Shown one piece after another: positions 18,737-22,177 of a DNA stretch of 22,177 nucleotides. Position 1 is the first letter of the stretch. Each line of letters begins with the position of its first letter. Both the position numbers and the translations under genes were made by a program. Source of the stretch: Jimgerdemannia flammicorona. Its lineage: Eukaryota > Mucoromycota > Endogonomycetes > Endogonales > Endogonaceae. The notes below the pieces were generated by a model that did no database searches, was not told the origin of the DNA, and saw only the letters and a list, made by a program, of their open reading frames with translations. The stretch spans positions 1 through 22,177 of the forward strand of contig RBNI01001496.1 in assembly GCA_003990745.1 (NCBI GenBank), read 5' to 3'.

Positions 18737-18751
18737 GACATATCTTAAGCA
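18737..18751. repeat. Retroposon B target-site duplication, right
   Basis: GACATATCTTAAGCA, matching 17533-17547. Copia-B coding sequence continues directly beyond it (HQCL of the pre-integrase region on the minus strand). Confidence 0.85.
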
Positions 18752-19200
18752 TTGATGCTATATATTAGATATATCAGACATAAGTGGAGGCTTTTGCTCT
18801 ACTCAGCATACTATTGATTATATAAAGATTACTATATTTTGAGATTATTATTAATCTCTTATTGTTATACAAATTATATACTATTGTGTCTTTTGAATAT
18901 ATATATATCTGTTTATTGCTATGGATCATTATTTTGCCTATAGAGAAGAGGTTCTTTCCTATCTCCAGAGTATATAATACATCTGCAAGAATAGTAGTAG
19001 GCTTGATGACATTTCCATGAAGCTATATGCCAACATTTCTCTTTTCTTGAGCATAAATGACATTATTATCTCCCAACTTAATGAGTATGGAGTGTTCAAA
19101 TAGTTGATATATAGAGAACTATTCCCTGTATAGTATCATATATTGTGTGGCTCTGGAATCTATTAACTAGATATCATTATCATTAGCTGCATTTGTACAT
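18752..19200 (-). pseudogene. Copia-B protease and pre-integrase remnant
   Basis: Near 19150, minus strand, LIDSRATQYMILYRE matches the Copia protease active site, normally DSGAT; Gly is Arg here. From there towards 18752 the protease core and the start of the pre-integrase zinc region follow, ending with HQCL, which joins RYISKMS across the retroposon. Stops are frequent. Confidence 0.7.
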
Positions 19201-20500
19201 TTGTCAGATGTATAGCTAGGCATATAGTTGGTAGTTTTTTTATCCATGCTTCTAGTGATGCTGATATCATCACTACTTTTTATTAGCCCAAAAGTGTTTT
19301 GCTGACTGGTATTTATAGATGATAAGTTGGTAGATTTGGTGGTCAAACTGCTTATAGATATCAATCTCATGCTGGCTGAGCTAGTAGTAGATTTGGTAGG
19401 ACTTTTCAGTTCAAAATTATCATCCTCCCAACTGGGTTTCATAGATGTGGAGGCTGTAGAACTAGTGGAGCTAGCAGCTTGTACAAAAAATAGATTACTA
19501 TTTTCATTAGTTATTATAATAGTATTTACATTACTATACTGGTCTCTGCCATTTCTATAATAGTTCTTTTTACTATTCCCACATTGCCAATACTGGTTTT
19601 ATACTTATTTTCATTTTCTCAATGATAACATTGGTATTTCCTATATCTATACTTATGGCAATATTCACAGTAGCCATTATACTTAGTTGATTGACTATCA
19701 CATTATTGATTTTGGGTTTAGAGTCATTGGTCTTATTGTTGACTATACTTTTGACCTCATTTGGTACTGTGTTCACAGAATCTATAGAGTGCTCTTTCAT
19801 CATTGTTACCACTATTTCCTTGGTACATTTCTTTGTTCATGAGACTTATTATCATGTGAATGTAGTCCATAAGAGTATTACTCTCATGTATGGCTGTGAT
19901 AATAATATTATATGTATTCAGAAATCTTCTTGTAAGTACTGTAATTTTATCTTTATTGCTAATGTAATCTGTAGATATACTGAGGGAATTCACTTGATTC
20001 ATCAGATCATTGATATGACTGGCATATTTACAGATGCTCTTCTTAGACTTCATTTGAAGATTAAATAGCTAAGATTTTAGATGGAATCTATTCAATGTGG
20101 ATGCTTACACATAATGATTACATAGGGCTTCCCATATCTTGTTGGCTATGTTTGTATATATTATGAGCTTTGTTTGCAAGTTTGACAATATGAATGCAAT
20201 CTCATATAGTACTCAGCAATCATTTGCAGAGTCATAGTCTTGAATCTGTGCTTGTGGCTTTATATACTCTGCCAAGTCACATTCATTAAGAAGATTCATC
20301 ATATGGAATACCTAGATGGTATAATCTTTCCTATTGAAGATTGGGATAGACCTCTTGGCTATATTTATACTTATAATAGAGACTGCTCTCATTGCCAGAA
20401 TACTTGTAGTTAGTGTATCTATATTACTTGCATTGCTAGATTGGCCATCTGCTATTTCTAGTATATATTATATAGTGTATTTTTATAAGGTATATATACT
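19200..20500 (-). pseudogene. Copia-B gag remnant
   Basis: The 98-codon stretch 19757-20053 (ICKYASHINDLMNQVNSLSI, TVLTRRFLNTYNIIITAI, MIISLMNKEMYQG) is Copia Gag of the UBN2/DUF4219 type. A zinc knuckle follows at 19669-19628, reading C-E-Y-C-x4-Y-x4-C: the three Cys are kept and the His codon is TAT (Tyr). After it, the 91-codon stretch 19167-19442 is the Ser/Thr-rich end of Gag leading to the protease. Stops near 20060 and others break the frame. The Gag N-terminus lies near 20490. Confidence 0.8.
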
Positions 20501-20520
20501 ATAGCTGCTTAATACTAGTG

Positions 20521-20533
20521 GGGCTTATAATCT
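20521..20533 (-). other. Copia-B primer-binding site (half-tRNA type)
   Basis: On the minus strand AGATTATAAGCCC follows the 5' LTR after one base. It equals GGTTATGAGCCC with G-to-A changes, and so matches the anticodon arm of a Met tRNA as in Copia-A. Confidence 0.6.
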
Positions 20534-20534
20534 T

Positions 20535-20659
20535 TGTTGAAAAGAGGGGCATTTTTATTAAATTTACATAGGATGCATATTTCACATATTACTGATGGAT
20601 GATGTAAGACTGATGAAATCATCAATTATATATTGATATATTGAGTTGCTATCTCAACA
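20535..20659 (-). repeat. Copia-B 5' LTR
   Basis: The best preserved LTR of the family: on the minus strand it starts TGTTGAGATAGC and ends TTTTCAACA, with TGTTGA/TCAACA inverted ends. Length 125 bp. Confidence 0.85.
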
Positions 20660-20664
20660 CTATA
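20660..20664. repeat. Copia-B target-site duplication, right
   Basis: CTATA, matching TTATA at 14097-14101 with one transition. Confidence 0.6.
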
Positions 20665-21230
20665 TACATATGTACTTATATTAAATAATAGTGATATTAG
20701 ATTAAGTGAAAGAAATGATAAGAGAAATGATATCTGACTATCTGGTATATATAATGTTAATTGGGCAGATAATTTAGATGACTGCTGATCTATAACTGAG
20801 TATCTCTTTCATATTGGTAAAGGGTCTGTCATCTTATAGCAGATATATAAGCAGAGTTTTATAATAATATTATCAATATAGGCAGAGTATCAGGTATTGT
20901 TATTAGTAACAAAAGAAACCATATAGCTCTGCAAACTATTAAAAGAGCTCAGCTTCACTCAGAAGAACTTTATACTAATTAAGTAAGACAATCAGTCAAT
21001 GATAGCATTTACCAAGAACCCAGTACATTATAGTAAAATGAAACATATCAATATACAATATCATTTTATATAGAAATATATAGAAAATGGTGCTATATAC
21101 TTAGTATATATCTCCATAGAGTATATGATCACTAATTCACTTATAAAAGTCCTTCCAAGATCAAAGTTCAAACAATTCATTAAAGAAATGGATCTTATGA
21201 GCAATATTTCAGTATTCAGTTAATTATGGG
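20665..21230 (+). pseudogene. Copia-A RNase H, third part
   Basis: It continues the gene cut at 14101. NWADNLDDC near 20758-20784 matches the DADWAGDLDDRRST block of Copia RNase H, followed after a stop by ITEYLFHIGKGS. The end of Pol is seen near 21130-21215 (LPRSKFKQ on a GC-poor background, then MDLMSN). Stops interrupt it throughout. The join with 13465-14101 is supported by motif order and by the flanking duplication. Confidence 0.75.
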
Positions 21231-21526
21231 ATACTTTTCAGACTATAAAAAGCCTTCTTTACTATATTATATAGTATATATATATCTTATATCTATATTG
21301 GTTACATCTTTTATCTATAAGTAAATTATATAGATATTTTGGATATTAAAGATATTTCAGAATATTTTTCAACCTATAAAAATTCCTTAGATATAGGATT
21401 TTATAATAGTTCTTTGAGTTATATGCAGTTCTATTTTTTTTATATAATATATTGTCTTTTTACTCCAGTTTATATTTTTACTATCAAATTATAGTCTTTT
21501 TGGTTACATATCTCATTGAGTAGAAG
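21231..21526 (+). other. Copia-A 3' untranslated region and polypurine tract
   Basis: Very AT-rich sequence between the end of Pol and the 3' LTR, ending in TGAGTAGAAG (21517-21526), the mutated polypurine tract. It matches 14227-14700 of Copia-B on the opposite strand, apart from the A-rich expansion there. No gene is visible. Confidence 0.6.
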
Positions 21527-21653
21527 TATTGAGATAGTAACTCAATATATCAGTATATGACTTATACCATTCTATTAGTTTTATATTATTTATTAGTAAT
21601 GTGTGAAATATATAACCTATATAACTTCAATTAAAATATCTCTCTTTACAATA
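21527..21653 (+). repeat. Copia-A 3' LTR
   Basis: It starts TATTGAGATA and ends TTTACAATA, matching 1294-1412. It is followed directly by GTATT. Confidence 0.8.
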
Positions 21654-21658
21654 GTATT
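21654..21658. repeat. Copia-A target-site duplication, right
   Basis: GTATT, identical to 1289-1293. Confidence 0.8.
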
Positions 21659-22154
21659 GAATATATATAGTTATCTACTCTACAGTATGTGAAGCTATTG
21701 TTAAGAAGATATTTATCAATTTTTTAATTTTACAAATAGGCTGCTTGCTTGATACTATATAATCCTTTATATAGTTTATATATAAGATCATTATTCTGGC
21801 TATTATATAGTTTATATTCTTATAGCTAGCAAATATATAGCTCTATATCTATATTGCTATTGAGAAAGACTGTTTTTATATCTATCTGATGAATTTTTAG
21901 GTTATATATAGTACTAATTATAAGAAGTATTCTTAGTAAAGTAAGCTTAAATACTAGAAAAAATATTTCATTATAGTTTATATTATAATCTTATAATAGC
22001 TCTTAGTAATAAAATGAGCTTTATATTATTCTATACTTCTATTGCTCTTGTGCTTAATTTTATAGACCTAATGAGATTCTATAGCTTATTAATTAGTTAG
22101 AAGGTATACTAAATCCTATATATTATTTTTGATAAGTAAATTATACTTTTTATC
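21659..22154 (-). pseudogene. Copia-C reverse transcriptase fragment, other side
   Basis: It aligns with Copia-B 15710-16210 in the same orientation, for example TTATCAATTTTTTAATTTTAC against TTATCAATTCTTTTATTCCAT. It is therefore the minus-strand reverse transcriptase that continues from 1173-1288 across Copia-A. It is more AT-rich than Copia-B and has no open frame. The fragment ends in a poly(T) run. Confidence 0.7.
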
Positions 22155-22177
22155 TTTTTTTTTTTTTTTTTTTTTTT
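22155..22177. repeat. poly(T) tract at the window end
   Basis: At least 23 T, running off the window. Copia-B has no such tract at the matching position, so it was inserted or expanded here. It could be the tail of a further minus-strand retroposon, like that at 1-1172, or an assembly end. Confidence 0.6.

Larger units (their letters stand above)
14102..20659 (-). mobile_element. Copia-B: Ty1/Copia LTR retrotransposon, minus strand
   Basis: A complete element with 125-bp LTRs at 14102-14226 and 20535-20659, primer-binding site, polypurine tract and the order Gag, protease, integrase, reverse transcriptase, RNase H on the minus strand. It splits the RNase H gene of Copia-A, whose sequence resumes exactly at its right end. 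It contains the retroposon at 17548-18736 and a poly(A) expansion. Without the retroposon and its duplicated bases it is about 5.35 kb. It is less mutated than Copia-A (several Cys and Asp codons survive) and is therefore probably a later insertion, which also follows from the nesting. Confidence 0.85.
1294..21653 (+). mobile_element. Copia-A: Ty1/Copia LTR retrotransposon, split by two insertions
   Basis: A complete but dead element bounded by about 120-bp LTRs (1294-1412 and 21527-21653) and a perfect GTATT duplication. Internal order is Gag with zinc knuckle, protease, integrase, reverse transcriptase and RNase H, the Copia order. It is interrupted by the Gypsy element at 4849-13460 and by Copia-B at 14102-20659. 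Removing both with their duplicated bases leaves about 5.18 kb, close to Copia-B without its own insert. The sequence is extremely TA-rich with stops in every frame. Many changes are TGT-to-TAT or CA-to-TA, as expected for RIP-like mutation. Confidence 0.85.

Overview
This window is entirely transposable-element sequence. I find no intact host gene, tRNA, rRNA or CRISPR array. Every long reading frame belongs to LTR retrotransposons broken by in-frame stops and small indels. The element types (a Ty1/Copia family with about 125-bp LTRs, and a Ty3/Gypsy element with about 1.53-kb LTRs) and the C-to-T/G-to-A decay at CpG and CpA sites suggest a filamentous fungus with RIP-like or methylation-linked mutation. 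That host assignment is inference; no host gene is present to test it.

The layout is a nested stack that can be read from matching LTR ends and target-site duplications (TSDs). The oldest layer is a minus-strand Copia (Copia-C), seen only as reverse-transcriptase flanks at 1173-1288 and from 21659 on. Copia-A (plus strand, 1294-21653, TSD GTATT) is inserted into it. Two elements are inserted into Copia-A: a minus-strand Gypsy (4849-13460, flanked by CTAT) and a minus-strand Copia-B (14102-20659, TSD TTATA/CTATA). Copia-B in turn carries a 1.19-kb poly(A) retroposon (17548-18736) with a 15-bp TSD. A second, GC-rich and CpG-rich copy of that retroposon occupies 1-1172 in the opposite orientation. 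With insertions subtracted, Copia-A is about 5.18 kb and Copia-B about 5.35 kb, which supports the reconstruction.

The Gypsy element is the most interesting part. It encodes Gag with a zinc knuckle, then protease, a dUTPase-like domain, reverse transcriptase, RNase H and integrase. Its long LTR carries an additional unrecognised frame of about 345 codons, upstream of a TATA-like box, so it lies in U3. Both LTRs keep this frame, apart from stops mostly explained by CGA-to-TGA and CAG/CAA-to-TAG/TAA changes and small indels in the 5' copy.

The Copia family has a primer-binding site complementary to the anticodon arm of initiator tRNA-Met, so half-tRNA priming is likely. The layers differ in mutational load: Copia-A is saturated with TA, Copia-B is intermediate, the Gypsy is almost free of CpG but still readable, and the retroposon at 1-1172 is essentially unmutated. 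The window starts and ends in poly(T), so it may be a contig broken at homopolymers.
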